A stretch of 64,000 nucleotides of DNA. Source: Pelomonas cellulosilytica (GTDB taxonomy: Bacteria > Pseudomonadota > Gammaproteobacteria > Burkholderiales > Burkholderiaceae_C). A program made the translations under genes and the position numbers. This document shows positions 42,776 to 51,639 of the stretch, piece after piece (position 1 is the first letter of the stretch; every line of letters starts with the position of its first letter). Location: positions 248,001 to 312,000 of the forward strand of contig NZ_JAJTWU010000007.1 in assembly GCF_021353265.1 (NCBI RefSeq), in the 5' to 3' direction. The notes below the pieces were generated by a model. The model saw nothing but the letters and a program-made list of their open reading frames with translations. It was not told where the DNA came from and did no database searches.

Positions 42776-44833
42776 TCAGAGTTCGTCCTTCCATGTGCTT
42801 TCTTGACGCTGCCGCTTCACCGGCGCGAACTTGAGGGTCTTCGTCGGCATCGGAATCGGCGGCATGGCCGGAGCCGTTGGCGGCGATTCGACGGGCTCGT
42901 TCGGACCTGTCGATGGGCAGGTCGCCACGCTGGTGGTCGGAAGAGCCGCTCCCGCGTCGGCAGGCGCGCTTTGCACCGCAGGCGACGAACTCGAGCCCGT
43001 GATGTATCGGCCGACCCGCTTGGCCGACTTCGCCGGGGCTTTTGTGCCGCGAGGCTTGGTTTTCTTCTTCCAGTTGAATTCCTGGTGGATCATCTCGGCG
43101 ATGGCCGTCTTGGCCTCTTGCCATCCTGCCGAGTCGTGTTTGCCGAGTTGCAGCGCTGCATGCCGCTTGCAGACCTTGTGCTGCCACGCCGTCATGCCCT
43201 TCGCGTAGGACAGCGCTAACGCTGGTGCAACAAACATGCGCTTCTTGTCCGGAGAGAGCACCGTGATGGAGCCGATATCGCCGTCGTTGATGCAGATCTC
43301 GACCTCCAGACGCTCGCCCAACTCACGGCGAAGCGTCGTCAGTTCCGGCGAGTTGTAAAACAAGCCGTCCAGTTCAATGCCCTTGTGCGATAGAGATCGC
43401 TGCACTCGTCGTCCCAGGATCGCATCCAGTTGGGCAGGGTCGTCCGGCAACTGGATGTCTTCCAGGGCCACCGACGACCTCCAGAGTTGGGCGGGGGGCA
43501 CCTTCAAACTTCGGTGAGGACGCTCGTGGTACACGTCAACAATCCATTTCATGACAATGTGGCGCAGCGTGCTCAGGCGCACGACCGCGTGCTTCGACGG
43601 GTCATAGTCATCCTTTTCGAAGATGTTCGAGAACGTGGTCCCGGGAGCCCCGTGGAGGAGCGATGAATTCAACGTACCTAGAAATCGTTCGATCTTTCCT
43701 TTGAACCAAGGGGTCTTCCGGGGCGCGTAGTGGATCTCGATGCCCAGCGTGAGGCAGGCCGTTTCCAAGCTATCGCTGTGGAACTCGGCCCCGTTGTCCA
43801 TGCAAAGCTCCTGCATGACGCCATGCGCATCCCAGTCCTGGACGACCTCGGGGTAGTCAGCCCGCGTGTTCAACTTCGGAAGAAACGCGTGCTTGAGACA
43901 CCGTGCAACGGTCAGGTAACTCGCCGGCTCGAATCCGATCGAAATACCGAGCACGCAGCGGGTGAAGTCGTCGATGCACGCGGTCAACAACGGTCGGCCG
44001 AGCGGCAGACCGGTGGTGTCGTCGACCACCATGATGTCGAGCACCGTGTGGTCGATCTCTGCGCGCACCAGCGGCCCATCCGTAGTCCGGTGCCGTTGGA
44101 CGGATCGGTAGCGCCGCACGGCTGCTTCGCGCCCGTATCTGGCCTGGCATCGGTCAAAGGCAGAGATTTCGTTGATCAATCGCTTGACCAATCTCCGCTG
44201 TGGGAGGGGAAGCTGATCCTCTTCTGGGCGCAGCTTGTTTTCCCGCCGCACCGCAGTCACGGCCGCATCGATGGTGTCCTGAATCGTCTTTCGTTCTTTC
44301 GTGAGATAGACCTTCTCGATGGCGTTTTCGACGAATTCGATCAAACGATCTTCATAGCGCTCTGTTCTGTTTCCCTTTTTCTCATTCTGCGCAACGACGG
44401 CATTGATATCCATCCCGGCGGACAAAAGCTTGGCTTTCCAGCGAGAGACCGTCGTCCAGTGAGGTGGCGTCGCGGGCTTTCCGATCTTGGCCCATACCCG
44501 CGCGGCGACATCTCGCAATGCTGTCTCTGACGACGGTCCCTTGGCCGCTTCCACCGCGTAGGAGCGTCGCACCTTGGCGCGCTCCATGAGCGGCTGCGCG
44601 ACTTCGCGATGCACCTTTCCGATCTTTGCGCCCTTGTAAGAAGCATCCTCCTGGGTAAAGCTCAGTCGGCCATCGACATAGAGATGCCTGAGTTCGCTTT
44701 CGGACTTTTGGTGAAGTCGACCGGTCTTCGTTTCTTCGATTTGCCACATTTCAGCGTCAAGCTTCCTGCGCATGACGAACTCGATGCCGTCGATGCGAAA
44801 GCTTGCGTCCTTTTCAAACCTCCTTGTCGCCAC
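42776..44833 (-). CDS. tnsB: TnsB-like DDE transposase
   Basis: A 685-residue transposase (from the GTG at 44833) that binds the 13-bp end repeats and joins 3' ends to the target. Helix-turn-helix regions lie in the first 230 residues. The catalytic triad is in VRAEIDHTVLDIM (D261), CMDNGAEFHS (D346) and KGKIERFLGT (E382), with 36 residues between the last two. A Mu-type beta-barrel and a Lys/Pro-rich tail follow. The start is uncertain: GTG 44833 overlaps the preceding gene by 20 bp and has a GAGGAG upstream; the next ATG is at 44773. The stop is 3 bp before tnsC. Confidence 0.93.
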   Translation of the reverse strand: MATRRFEKDASFRIDGIEFVMRRKLDAEMWQIEETKTGRLHQKSESELRHLYVDGRLSFTQEDASYKGAKIGKVHREVAQPLMERAKVRRSYAVEAAKGPSSETALRDVAARVWAKIGKPATPPHWTTVSRWKAKLLSAGMDINAVVAQNEKKGNRTERYEDRLIEFVENAIEKVYLTKERKTIQDTIDAAVTAVRRENKLRPEEDQLPLPQRRLVKRLINEISAFDRCQARYGREAAVRRYRSVQRHRTTDGPLVRAEIDHTVLDIMVVDDTTGLPLGRPLLTACIDDFTRCVLGISIGFEPASYLTVARCLKHAFLPKLNTRADYPEVVQDWDAHGVMQELCMDNGAEFHSDSLETACLTLGIEIHYAPRKTPWFKGKIERFLGTLNSSLLHGAPGTTFSNIFEKDDYDPSKHAVVRLSTLRHIVMKWIVDVYHERPHRSLKVPPAQLWRSSVALEDIQLPDDPAQLDAILGRRVQRSLSHKGIELDGLFYNSPELTTLRRELGERLEVEICINDGDIGSITVLSPDKKRMFVAPALALSYAKGMTAWQHKVCKRHAALQLGKHDSAGWQEAKTAIAEMIHQEFNWKKKTKPRGTKAPAKSAKRVGRYITGSSSSPAVQSAPADAGAALPTTSVATCPSTGPNEPVESPPTAPAMPPIPMPTKTLKFAPVKRQRQESTWKDEL

Positions 44834-45518
44834 GACCAGGCTCCTCGTCAAAAGGGTGTTGGTCGGATCGGGGACTCGGCATGGCCGGCAACCTCTCCGG
44901 CCGGGCTGCATGTCGCAGCACATGCACGACTTCGATCAGCGTCGAGTCGATCTCAGTACGTTCATTCGACGCGAGGCATCGCCAAGACCGCTCCGCGCGG
45001 GAACTGCTAGCCGTCAGCGGCGCGCGCGGTGACGGCTTTGAGTCCGCATGGCATCGTCGACCGGCACGTACGAGCAAGCCGTTGGGACCATGGAGCGATT
45101 GCTCGATAACGCGCTTGCACTGCTCGATGCTTTCAAATGCCCCAAACCTCAAGATTGTTTTGCCCAGCCAACGTTCGAGCTGCAATCCGGACTTGCTCCT
45201 GCCATGCCTGGCTTGGTGGCTGATCGCGACGCAGTTGGCAAAACCCCAGTCTTCGAGGTGCAGACTCATTCCTTCGAGTCTGCAGTCCGTCCAAATTTGC
45301 TGCGGGAGGCCATAACGGGCAGCCGCTTGGTCACAAAGCTCATAGAGCCGCGCCGCAGAAAATCTTGAATCGACATTGACCGCCAACACCGTGGCCGGCA
45401 CACCGCCCATCAGGGCGAACGCGCGGCACCGCTGACCGTTGAGGAACTCAAACAGCGCAGTGGAGACACTCCATTCGTCGAAGGCCGCACGAGAAAACTT
45501 CTCGACGTTGATCTTCAT
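44814..45518 (-). CDS. IS3-type integrase-like protein with degraded active site, between tnsA and tnsB
   Basis: A 234-residue protein whose ATG lies in the tnsA stop (ATGA). It follows the IS3/rve integrase core in order: W16-x-x-S19 where IS3 has WxxD, LNGQRCRAFALMGGVPATVL, VDSRFSAARLYELCDQAAAR then YGLPQQIWTD (D78, but CRLEG instead of NGPEF), and LQLERWLGKT (E115, in place of IESFNG). Thus the second Asp and the Glu persist, with spacing 37, while the first catalytic Asp is Ser. The last 75 residues are Arg/Ser/Pro-rich and probably disordered. Its intact frame and coupling suggest a retained structural job in the transposase complex rather than decay. This gene is not part of the standard tnsABCD set known to me. 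Confidence 0.7.
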   Translation of the reverse strand: MKINVEKFSRAAFDEWSVSTALFEFLNGQRCRAFALMGGVPATVLAVNVDSRFSAARLYELCDQAAARYGLPQQIWTDCRLEGMSLHLEDWGFANCVAISHQARHGRSKSGLQLERWLGKTILRFGAFESIEQCKRVIEQSLHGPNGLLVRAGRRCHADSKPSPRAPLTASSSRAERSWRCLASNERTEIDSTLIEVVHVLRHAARPERLPAMPSPRSDQHPFDEEPGRGDKEV

Positions 45519-46258
45519 TGATTCGACTCCGCCGGATTGGAAAAGTCCGCTTGCTGACCGCGCCATGTCAGCGGCCGGCTGTCCAAGATGGGAGTCGTCA
45601 GGTCAAGCGCGATGGCACCTTCCAGAATCAGGCGGCAAGCGAAGTACTGACCCTTTGCGCCGAGTGCGCCGCGTTTGACATCTCCCCAGGTCAAGTTGGG
45701 GGCCCGCTCAAACGTGACTCGCAGCCGTTCGCGTTCGACCGCCGGGATGTCTGCGCGGCCCAATCGCAGTACCTCAAGCACGGTCTTGAGCCGGGGCCGA
45801 CGCCCAAGATCCTCTGCGTGAACAACTCGATAAACGTAGCCGAGGGTTGGCAGTGCCGCTGACATGAGCGCGGTACGCCGGGCCACCTCTGGCGTTGCGG
45901 CGTCTTCGGCTGTCTTCACCTCCCACAACTCCTTACCCTGTCGCGTGGTGACCCGGATGTCCGGGTAGTGCTCATGCTCCACACCGTCGAGGCGGTACTT
46001 GATTACCAGTGGTTGCTCGGCGAATTCCAAAACCGCGGAATTTGCATCCAGAAGTCTGAAGGCGTTCAATTCATGAGGAGACTCCCAATGGATCATTCGC
46101 CCCATTTTCCAGCTTGGATATTTGCCAGAACCGCGCGCCTTCGATCTGGAGATAACCTTTCGCGATCTAATTCGATCACCTTCTGGGTATTCAATCGCAA
46201 GGATTGCGTCTTCGGCGCCACCGAATGCAGCGTTCGCATCTTTCACACACAGATCCAA
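45515..46258 (-). CDS. tnsA: TnsA-like endonuclease of the heteromeric transposase
   Basis: A 247-residue protein with the restriction-nuclease-like fold. Catalytic candidates are E63 (SPHELNAF), D100 (HYPDIRV) and E113/K115 (LWEVKTAED), matching the E...D...ExK order of TnsA. It cuts the 5' ends so that transposition is cut-and-paste. The start is TTG 46258, 7 bases after an AAGGAG; a GTG four codons later is an alternative. It is preceded by a small HTH gene (16 bp) and overlaps the IS3-like gene. A C-terminal helical domain for TnsC contact follows. Confidence 0.88.
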   Translation of the reverse strand: MDLCVKDANAAFGGAEDAILAIEYPEGDRIRSRKVISRSKARGSGKYPSWKMGRMIHWESPHELNAFRLLDANSAVLEFAEQPLVIKYRLDGVEHEHYPDIRVTTRQGKELWEVKTAEDAATPEVARRTALMSAALPTLGYVYRVVHAEDLGRRPRLKTVLEVLRLGRADIPAVERERLRVTFERAPNLTWGDVKRGALGAKGQYFACRLILEGAIALDLTTPILDSRPLTWRGQQADFSNPAESNQ

Positions 46259-46274
46259 ACCACAACTCCTTCAA

Positions 46275-46508
46275 CTATTTAGGTTTAATATCGATCAACC
46301 ATTGCACAACGTCGCCAGTCAGAGCAAACTTCCCTTTCCGCCCTGGAATTTCAAAAACCCGCACCGGCAACATTCCCCTTCTCAATGCCTGCCTGAAAGC
46401 TGCCATTGAAGAAAACTTCAACAGCGACGCCAGCTGCTTTCCGTTGATCAATGGCCCGTACTGCTCATTTAGCGAGCACCTCAAATCATCACGATCATCT
46501 TGGTTCAT
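46275..46508 (-). CDS. Small HTH protein leading the transposition operon
   Basis: A 77-residue protein starting at ATG 46508 (NQDDRDDLRCSLNEQYGPLI). The block INGKQLASLLKFSSMAAFRQ then ALRRGMLPV and the end FALTGDVVQWLID have the winged-HTH layout of AlpA/excisionase-like proteins. Lying 16 bp before tnsA, it is a likely regulator of transposition genes or an end-binding accessory factor. Specific function is inferred only from fold and position. Confidence 0.6.
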   Translation of the reverse strand: MNQDDRDDLRCSLNEQYGPLINGKQLASLLKFSSMAAFRQALRRGMLPVRVFEIPGRKGKFALTGDVVQWLIDIKPK

Positions 46509-46674
46509 ATAGCCTTCCATACGCCACAAGATCCATATCTCGACTGGAAACCAGGTCGACCCCACAAAGCAATTGCGTCAACGCTTCGCAGATTACGCAC
46601 AGTCACGCTTGGTTGCACCCGAGCGCGGTGTTATGCACAATGCCAGCCAAAACACCGATGAGAGTTGACCGACT

Positions 46675-47382
46675 GTGGCGGATGAAATAAGTGAGAGCGA
46701 TGGGAACGGTCTACAGCCAGCTGGTGCGGATCAGCTAAAGCAGCCCACTCTCGCTGGGCGCATTGACGGGCTCCGAGGCATGGCTTGGGCGTATGCCGTT
46801 TTGCTGCACACGGGATATTCGGCCTCTGGCGCATCCAAGCGCTTCTCTGCCACCCCGGCAGGTGACGTCGAAATCAACAATTCAAAGTTGATGTATCAAT
46901 ATCTTCGGGGCGACCGGGCTCCAACTCGAGGACCACGAGGGAGGTATGGATTTGATTTGGTGGCGGCGGTTGATTCCCATCACACCGGCCGCAATGCGAC
47001 GCGCTGGCTCGATCACCCGATTTGGACGATATTCGATGCAAACATCAGCAGCAGAGAACTAGCACCATTTCTTGACGAAGAGACGTTAGACCCGATCGTT
47101 GGGCAGTATTGGCTTGATGACGAGATCCCTACAGACGGAGCAGAGGCCAGCCAGCTAGAAAACGCTCTGAAATTCTTTGACTTCGACGGCTATATATATC
47201 TATGCGCACTGCTCAGGGCCGCCAATTTCGCAGGCATTCGCGCAAAGTCCGGAAAAGCTCTTCATTTCTCGCTTCTGGAATACCTTACGCCACATGCAGC
47301 TCGGGCAGAGCCTGTGTTCGGATTTATTCAGGCGCCTTTCCTGCAGATGATTCGTGACTTCCATTTCCCGGCCAAAAAATAA
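46675..47382 (+). CDS. Hypothetical protein at the transposon right end
   Basis: A 235-residue protein starting at GTG 46675, divergent from the transposition operon. No signal peptide, membrane segment or known motif was recognised. It has an acidic middle (APFLDEETLDPIVGQYWLDD) and an aromatic C-terminus (FFDFDGYIYLCALLRAANF). A perfect terminator hairpin starts 1 base after its TAA, and codon use is AT-richer than the host genes. These support a real, recently acquired cargo gene. Function unknown. Confidence 0.55.
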   Translation: MADEISESDGNGLQPAGADQLKQPTLAGRIDGLRGMAWAYAVLLHTGYSASGASKRFSATPAGDVEINNSKLMYQYLRGDRAPTRGPRGRYGFDLVAAVDSHHTGRNATRWLDHPIWTIFDANISSRELAPFLDEETLDPIVGQYWLDDEIPTDGAEASQLENALKFFDFDGYIYLCALLRAANFAGIRAKSGKALHFSLLEYLTPHAARAEPVFGFIQAPFLQMIRDFHFPAKK

Positions 47383-47417
47383 GGCCGTCAGCAAGCTAAT
47401 GCTGACGGCCTGGTTTT
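47383..47417 (+). terminator. Rho-independent terminator
   Basis: GGCCGTCAGC (47383-47392) and GCTGACGGCC (47401-47410) form a perfect 10-bp stem with an 8-base loop, followed by TGGTTTT. It directly follows the stop of the 46675-47382 gene and would also insulate the transposon end. Confidence 0.88.
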
Positions 47418-47474
47418 GAAAAGCCGCGGCGGGCTGTTACTTCTGACGCTGGGCCCCTCGGCCACCCCGAAAAG

Positions 47475-47542
47475 CTTGCAGCTTATGGGGTCCAGACTTG
47501 CAGCTTATGGGGTCCAACTTGCAGCTTATGGGGTCCCGGACA
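47475..47542. repeat. Transposon right end: three closely spaced TnsB-type repeats
   Basis: Three copies of CTTGCAGCTTATG (the reverse complement of the left-end repeat) lie at 47475-47487, 47497-47509 and 47518-47530, start-to-start 22 and 21 bp, each followed by GGGTCC. The last is followed by 12 bp ending GGACA at 47542. The tight array opposite a spread left end mirrors the asymmetric ends of Tn7. Confidence 0.92.
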
Positions 47543-47547
47543 ACGTG
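47543..47547. repeat. Right 5-bp target site duplication (ACGTG)
   Basis: Identical to 25501-25505. The centre base is 25 bp from the last base of the nrdJ stop codon. Removing the element leaves one ACGTG and about 42 bp between the stop codons of nrdJ and the POT transporter gene. Confidence 0.9.
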
Positions 47548-47548
47548 A

Positions 47549-47561
47549 GGCGCCCAGCGCC
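47549..47561. terminator. Short hairpin between nrdJ and the transposon
   Basis: GGCGC-cca-GCGCC forms a 5-bp GC stem just after the nrdJ stop codon. In the empty site it would stand between the convergent nrdJ and POT genes and may be their terminator. It is short, so support is modest. Confidence 0.35.
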
Positions 47562-47569
47562 GTTCCAAT

Positions 47570-50500
47570 TCACCCGCATTGGCCCACGTACCCACAAGCG
47601 GTGCAGAAATCGCACCCATCCTTGTGAATCATCGTCGCGTTGCCGCACTCCGGGCAGGGCTTGCCGGCCTGGACCTGCAGCGCGCCGGCCGCCGCGGCGA
47701 GCTTGGGGGCCGGCGTCTGCAGCAGGCCCATGTCCGTCAGCGGCTGGCCGGCCTCGTCGAGGATGCCCAGCATCGCATAGCGATGGATGATCAGCCGCGC
47801 CACATAGGCCACCGTCGATGGCCACACCTGCTGGCGGCGTTCACCCGTCAGTGACGGCACCGGCGCCATGAAGTGGCCCAGCGGCTCGCCGACGTTGAGC
47901 AGCTTGCGCAGCTTCATCGCGATCCAGCCGGGGTCCATGACGCGCATGTCCAGGCTCAGCAGGCGGGCCAGGCCGTCCAGCGCCTTGGGGTAGTTGCCTG
48001 AGAAACCCATTGCGCAAGGCCGCGTGACCGATCCCCCTTCGGGCGTCGGCAGCAACACTTCCTTCAGCGTCAGCGTGAACTGCTCGTTCGTGGCCGGGTT
48101 GTCCACGTCCACCGCCCAGGCCAGGGTGCCGGACGTGCCGGTGCGCGGCTCGTTGCGGCTGAACATCGCGTCCACCACCGGCGTGGGGCCGCCTTCGGCC
48201 AGCGCACCGAGCTGCTCGCAGCGCCAGCGGATGACCGCCGCCGTGGCCGCCACGACGCCGGGGAACAGCCGCTTCTCGCCGGCCGGCGGCATCGGCATCT
48301 CGAAGGCGCGCTCCTCGGCCACCGTGGCGAGCGCGTCAAGCTTCAGGCGCAGCCAGGCCGCGTCGTTGGTGCGCAGGTCGGTGGACAGAGTCTTGGCCAG
48401 CGCCGCGAGGCCGCGCGGCTGCTCGGCGCCGTTGACCCACACCTCGAATGGCAGGTTGCGGCCGAACAGGCCGCCATCCGGCCCGTCCAGCGGCAGCTCA
48501 CCGATGAAGAGCGCGAAGTCGCCATGCGGATGCTGGATCAGGTAGCTCCAGGCCGGGTTGCCGCCGGGCATCTCGGGCCGGCTGGGCCAGCGCAGCGATG
48601 CGACGACGGCGTTCGGCAGGCGCTCGACCTTCAGGCGCTGGTTGGTGCCGTCGATGTCGGCCTTCAGAGGCTCGGGCTGCTTGACCTCGGGCGTGACCGA
48701 CAGCACCGAGCCCAACACGCTGTTGGGCCGGTAGGTGGCCAGGCCCTTGAGCTTGGCTCGCCACGCCTGGAGGTACAGATCCTGGAAGTCCTCGTAGGGG
48801 TAGTCGGCCGGCACGTTGACGGTCTTGCTGATCGACGTGTCGATGTAGGGCGCCACCGCGGCGACCATGGCCGCGTGGTCGGCCGCGCTCAGTTCGAGGG
48901 CCGTCACGAAGGCCTCGCTGAGCGGTGCGTCGGCACCGAACAGGTGCCGATACAGCCGCCAGGCATGGTCCTCGACCTGGTACTCCTTGAAGCCACCGCC
49001 CTCGGCCTGCGACAGCCGCTTCTTGCGCGTGTAGGCCCACGAGAACGCAGGCTCGATGCCGTTGCTGGCGTTGTCGGCAAACGCGAGGCTGATGGTGCCG
49101 GTGGGTGCGATGGACAGCAGGTGCGAGTTGCGAAGCCCCTGCGTGCGGATCTTGTCCTTCAGCGGCTGCGGCAGGCGAGACGCAAAACTGCCGCCGGACA
49201 GGTACAGGTCCGCGTTGAAGAGCGGGAAGCTGCCTCGCTCGGCGGCCAGGTCGCTGCTGGCAGCATAGGCAGCATCACGCATCAGCTCGGAAATGCGGCT
49301 CGCCATGTCGCGCGCCTCGGGCGTGTCGTAGCGCAGGTTCAGCATGACGAGCGCGTCGCCCAGCCCGGTGAAGCCCAGACCCACGCGGCGCTTGTTGGCG
49401 GCCTCCTGTGCCTGCGCGGGCAGCGGCCAGGGGGTCACGTCCAGCACGTTGTCCAGCATGCGCGTGGCAACGGCAACGACGTCGGTGAAGCCGGCTTCGT
49501 CGAAACTGGGCCTGGCGCTAAACGGGTCGCGCACGAAGCGCGTCAGGTCGATGGAGCCGAGGCAGCAGCAGCCGTAGGGGGGGAGGGGTTGCTCCGCGCA
49601 GTTGTGCACGTAGAGCCCGTTGGCGTCGAACGCGTGGACATGCTCGACCGTCACGTCGTAGACCGCCTCAACGCCGGCCGGCTCGATAGCGTCCACGGTG
49701 GCGGTAAAGCGCTCGCGGTTCAGCTCACTGCGGTATCCACCCAGCAATTCGTCCAGGCGCGACTGCTTGGCGCCGTCCTCGAAACCGACGCGCTCGGCAT
49801 AGAGCCGCAGGTTGTCGCCACTGACGACCAGTTCGTGCACGGCACGGCGCTCGTAGTCCCGCTCGCCGCCGCGGCCGTCGGGCAGGCGCTGCAGGCCTGC
49901 CGGATGGCGGTCACGGTAGATCGTCGACGCGATGCCCAGCCGCGCCAGCATGCGCTGCACAGCCTGCAACTGCTCGACGTCCGCCTGCGTCAGCCGCACG
50001 CTGACGCCCTTGTCCTGGGCGCCTTGCACCGATCCATCGGCGTCGAACAGGCCGCGCAGCAGCCCGCGATGGAATTCCGACGACGTCGCTTCCATCGCCG
50101 GCGTGATGCGCTTGTGCCCAGGCGTGGCGCCCAGTGCTGCCGCCAGGTCGCGCAGGCCGGCGGAGGCTAGGCGGCATTCACCGCGGCCGGCCACCGGGCG
50201 CTGCCAGCCGCGGAAATCGGCATGGCTCGTGATGGCTGCCTGCATGGCCGTCTCGGCGGCCCGCATGACGCCGTCGACGCTGGCGGGCCGGTGGCTCACG
50301 TCGCTGCCGACCGCCTTCAGCTCGGGAGCCCAGACGGACAGCACGGCCTTGTCGGCCTGCAACGTACCGTCGCCGATCAGCAGGCCCAGCAGGTAGCCCT
50401 CGGCCTCGCTGCGCGGGCCGTCCCAGCCTTGCAGGGCACGGTGGTCGTGCAGCATCAGCTCGTCGCCGGGTTTCACGTCGGCTGCAGCGGCCCACTCGGC

Positions 50501-51607
50501 CTCGACCAGATAGCGCGTCTTGCGCGTCACGCGGCGTACCGGGTGGTCGCCGGTCAGGCGCAACTCATGGCCTTCGCGGGTGCGCAGCCGCAGCACCGGC
50601 TTCACGCCCGTGGCGAAGAAGCCCTGGGACTCGGTCGCGTATGCCTTGCCGTCGACGATGGCGTGGAAGGGCCGGCCGATCAGGTCGGCCACCTGGCGCG
50701 GGCCTTCGCTCGTCATCGTCCAGGTGTCGGCCGTCACGCAGGGATTGGTCGCCGCGATCGTCTCGCAGTAATGCAGGTTGTTGTCGGCGTTGATGCGGTC
50801 TAGGAACAGCACGCCGGGCTCGGCGTGGTCGTAGGTGGAACGCATGACCTGGTCCCACAACGCGCGGGCGCGCACCTTGCGGTAGACCCACAGGCCGTCG
50901 CCACGCTGGTACGCGCCGGCCTCGATCTGCTCGGCGCTGGGCTGGGCCTTGTGGGCCAGCTCAACCATGCCGTCGGCCTGCACAGCCTCCATGAAGGCAT
51001 CGGTCACGCCGACCGAGATGTTGAAGTTGCGCAGGTCGCCCTGGTCCTTGGCGTGGATGAAGGCCTCGATGTCGGGGTGATCGCAGCGCAGCACGCCCAT
51101 TTGCGCACCGCGGCGGCTGCCCGCGCTCTCGACGGTCTCGCACGAACGGTCGAACACGCGCATGTAGCTGATCGGGCCCGACGCATGGCTGCGCGTGGAG
51201 CCTACCCAGGCGCCGGCCGGGCGGATGCGGCTGAAGTCGTAACCGACGCCGCCGCCGCGGCGCATCGTCTCGGCGGCCTCGGTCAGCGCCGTGTAGATGC
51301 CGGGCACGCCATCCTCGGCGCTGGCGATGGCGTCGCCGACCGGCTGCACGAAGCAGTTAATGAGCGTCGCCGACAGCTCGGTGCCCGCGGCGGACATGAT
51401 GCGGCCCGCCGGCACGAAGCCGCGCTGCTGGGCATCCAGGAAGGCGGCCGCCCACTGCGCGCGCTCGGCGGGCTTCTCAGCCTGGGCCAGCGCGCGGGCC
51501 ACGCGTTCACGAAGTTCGTCGGGCGTCTGCTCGCCGCCCTTGGCGTATTTCTCGATGAGGACTTCGCTGGAAATGTCCTGCACCGGCAGGTCGGTGATGC
51601 TGCTCAC
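47570..51607 (-). CDS. nrdJ: Adenosylcobalamin-dependent ribonucleotide reductase with intein
   Basis: A 1345-codon frame; after removal of a 380-residue intein the enzyme is 965 residues, normal for class II NrdJ. It reduces ribonucleotides to deoxyribonucleotides using a B12-derived radical, so it does not need oxygen. Host motifs: [50 protein letters not shown], the NPC...[11 protein letters not shown] junction (thiyl-radical Cys), [10 protein letters not shown] and a C-terminal zinc-type end (CPECGNATM... [14 protein letters not shown]). The intein occupies residues 290-669. A LexA-like box lies 13 bp upstream of ATG 51607. The Tn7-like element sits just past the 3' end. Confidence 0.95.
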   Translation of the reverse strand: MSSITDLPVQDISSEVLIEKYAKGGEQTPDELRERVARALAQAEKPAERAQWAAAFLDAQQRGFVPAGRIMSAAGTELSATLINCFVQPVGDAIASAEDGVPGIYTALTEAAETMRRGGGVGYDFSRIRPAGAWVGSTRSHASGPISYMRVFDRSCETVESAGSRRGAQMGVLRCDHPDIEAFIHAKDQGDLRNFNISVGVTDAFMEAVQADGMVELAHKAQPSAEQIEAGAYQRGDGLWVYRKVRARALWDQVMRSTYDHAEPGVLFLDRINADNNLHYCETIAATNPCVTADTWTMTSEGPRQVADLIGRPFHAIVDGKAYATESQGFFATGVKPVLRLRTREGHELRLTGDHPVRRVTRKTRYLVEAEWAAAADVKPGDELMLHDHRALQGWDGPRSEAEGYLLGLLIGDGTLQADKAVLSVWAPELKAVGSDVSHRPASVDGVMRAAETAMQAAITSHADFRGWQRPVAGRGECRLASAGLRDLAAALGATPGHKRITPAMEATSSEFHRGLLRGLFDADGSVQGAQDKGVSVRLTQADVEQLQAVQRMLARLGIASTIYRDRHPAGLQRLPDGRGGERDYERRAVHELVVSGDNLRLYAERVGFEDGAKQSRLDELLGGYRSELNRERFTATVDAIEPAGVEAVYDVTVEHVHAFDANGLYVHNCAEQPLPPYGCCCLGSIDLTRFVRDPFSARPSFDEAGFTDVVAVATRMLDNVLDVTPWPLPAQAQEAANKRRVGLGFTGLGDALVMLNLRYDTPEARDMASRISELMRDAAYAASSDLAAERGSFPLFNADLYLSGGSFASRLPQPLKDKIRTQGLRNSHLLSIAPTGTISLAFADNASNGIEPAFSWAYTRKKRLSQAEGGGFKEYQVEDHAWRLYRHLFGADAPLSEAFVTALELSAADHAAMVAAVAPYIDTSISKTVNVPADYPYEDFQDLYLQAWRAKLKGLATYRPNSVLGSVLSVTPEVKQPEPLKADIDGTNQRLKVERLPNAVVASLRWPSRPEMPGGNPAWSYLIQHPHGDFALFIGELPLDGPDGGLFGRNLPFEVWVNGAEQPRGLAALAKTLSTDLRTNDAAWLRLKLDALATVAEERAFEMPMPPAGEKRLFPGVVAATAAVIRWRCEQLGALAEGGPTPVVDAMFSRNEPRTGTSGTLAWAVDVDNPATNEQFTLTLKEVLLPTPEGGSVTRPCAMGFSGNYPKALDGLARLLSLDMRVMDPGWIAMKLRKLLNVGEPLGHFMAPVPSLTGERRQQVWPSTVAYVARLIIHRYAMLGILDEAGQPLTDMGLLQTPAPKLAAAAGALQVQAGKPCPECGNATMIHKDGCDFCTACGYVGQCG
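49601..50740 (-). other. LAGLIDADG intein within nrdJ
   Basis: Residues 290-669 of the nrdJ frame. It begins with Cys ([11 protein letters not shown]) directly after host NP, has block B TGDH (intein residues 63-66), two LAGLIDADG motifs ([10 protein letters not shown] near 116-125 and [10 protein letters not shown] near 227-236) and ends VHN before host Cys670. These are the splicing residues Cys1, penultimate His, terminal Asn and Cys+1. Both LAGLIDADG acidic residues are present, so the homing endonuclease may be active. The insertion point splits the N-P-C-x-E active-site motif. Confidence 0.95.
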
Positions 51608-51619
51608 GGGGGCCTCGAC

Positions 51620-51639
51620 TACTGGATGAAAAAACAGTC
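51620..51639 (-). promoter_or_regulatory. LexA (SOS)-box-like site upstream of nrdJ
   Basis: Read on the minus strand the site is CTGT-N8-CCAG with outer matches (AC before and TA after), one base away from the LexA core CTGT-N8-ACAG. It ends 13 bp before the nrdJ ATG, a place where binding would block transcription or initiation. The remainder of the 177-bp gap to the DUF1134 gene shows no B12 riboswitch and no NrdR box that I can see. Confidence 0.4.

Larger units (their letters stand above)
25506..47542. mobile_element. Complete Tn7-like transposon, 22,037 bp, with a defence-island cargo
   Basis: The element starts TGT and ends ACA, has 13-bp CATAAGCTGCAAG repeats at both ends, and is flanked by ACGTG duplications. 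At each end the outermost repeat begins exactly 12 bp inside the terminus. The right side carries tnsA, tnsB, tnsC and tniQ transcribed inward. The left two-thirds carries cargo: a type I restriction operon with extra nucleases and ATPases, a PLD-like protein and a nucleotidyltransferase-fold protein. The cargo is visibly less GC-rich than the flanks. The tnsA-side end faces nrdJ about 25 bp beyond its stop codon, as Tn7 faces glmS. No tnsE-like gene, cas genes or CRISPR array were seen. All core transposition frames are intact, so the element may be active. Confidence 0.95.

Noticed and set aside
44814-45518. A separate IS3 insertion inside the transposon
   Set aside because: There are no terminal inverted repeats, no orfA, no target duplication, and the gene is coupled exactly to tnsA and tnsB.
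25506-47542. CRISPR-associated transposon (CAST)
   Set aside because: TnsA/B/C and TniQ are present, but no Cas genes and no spaced direct repeats with variable spacers were found. The end repeats are TnsB-type sites.
47570-51607. Extra length of nrdJ explained as a fusion or frameshift
   Set aside because: The extra 380 residues begin with Cys, end His-Asn before Cys, and contain two LAGLIDADG motifs: an intein.
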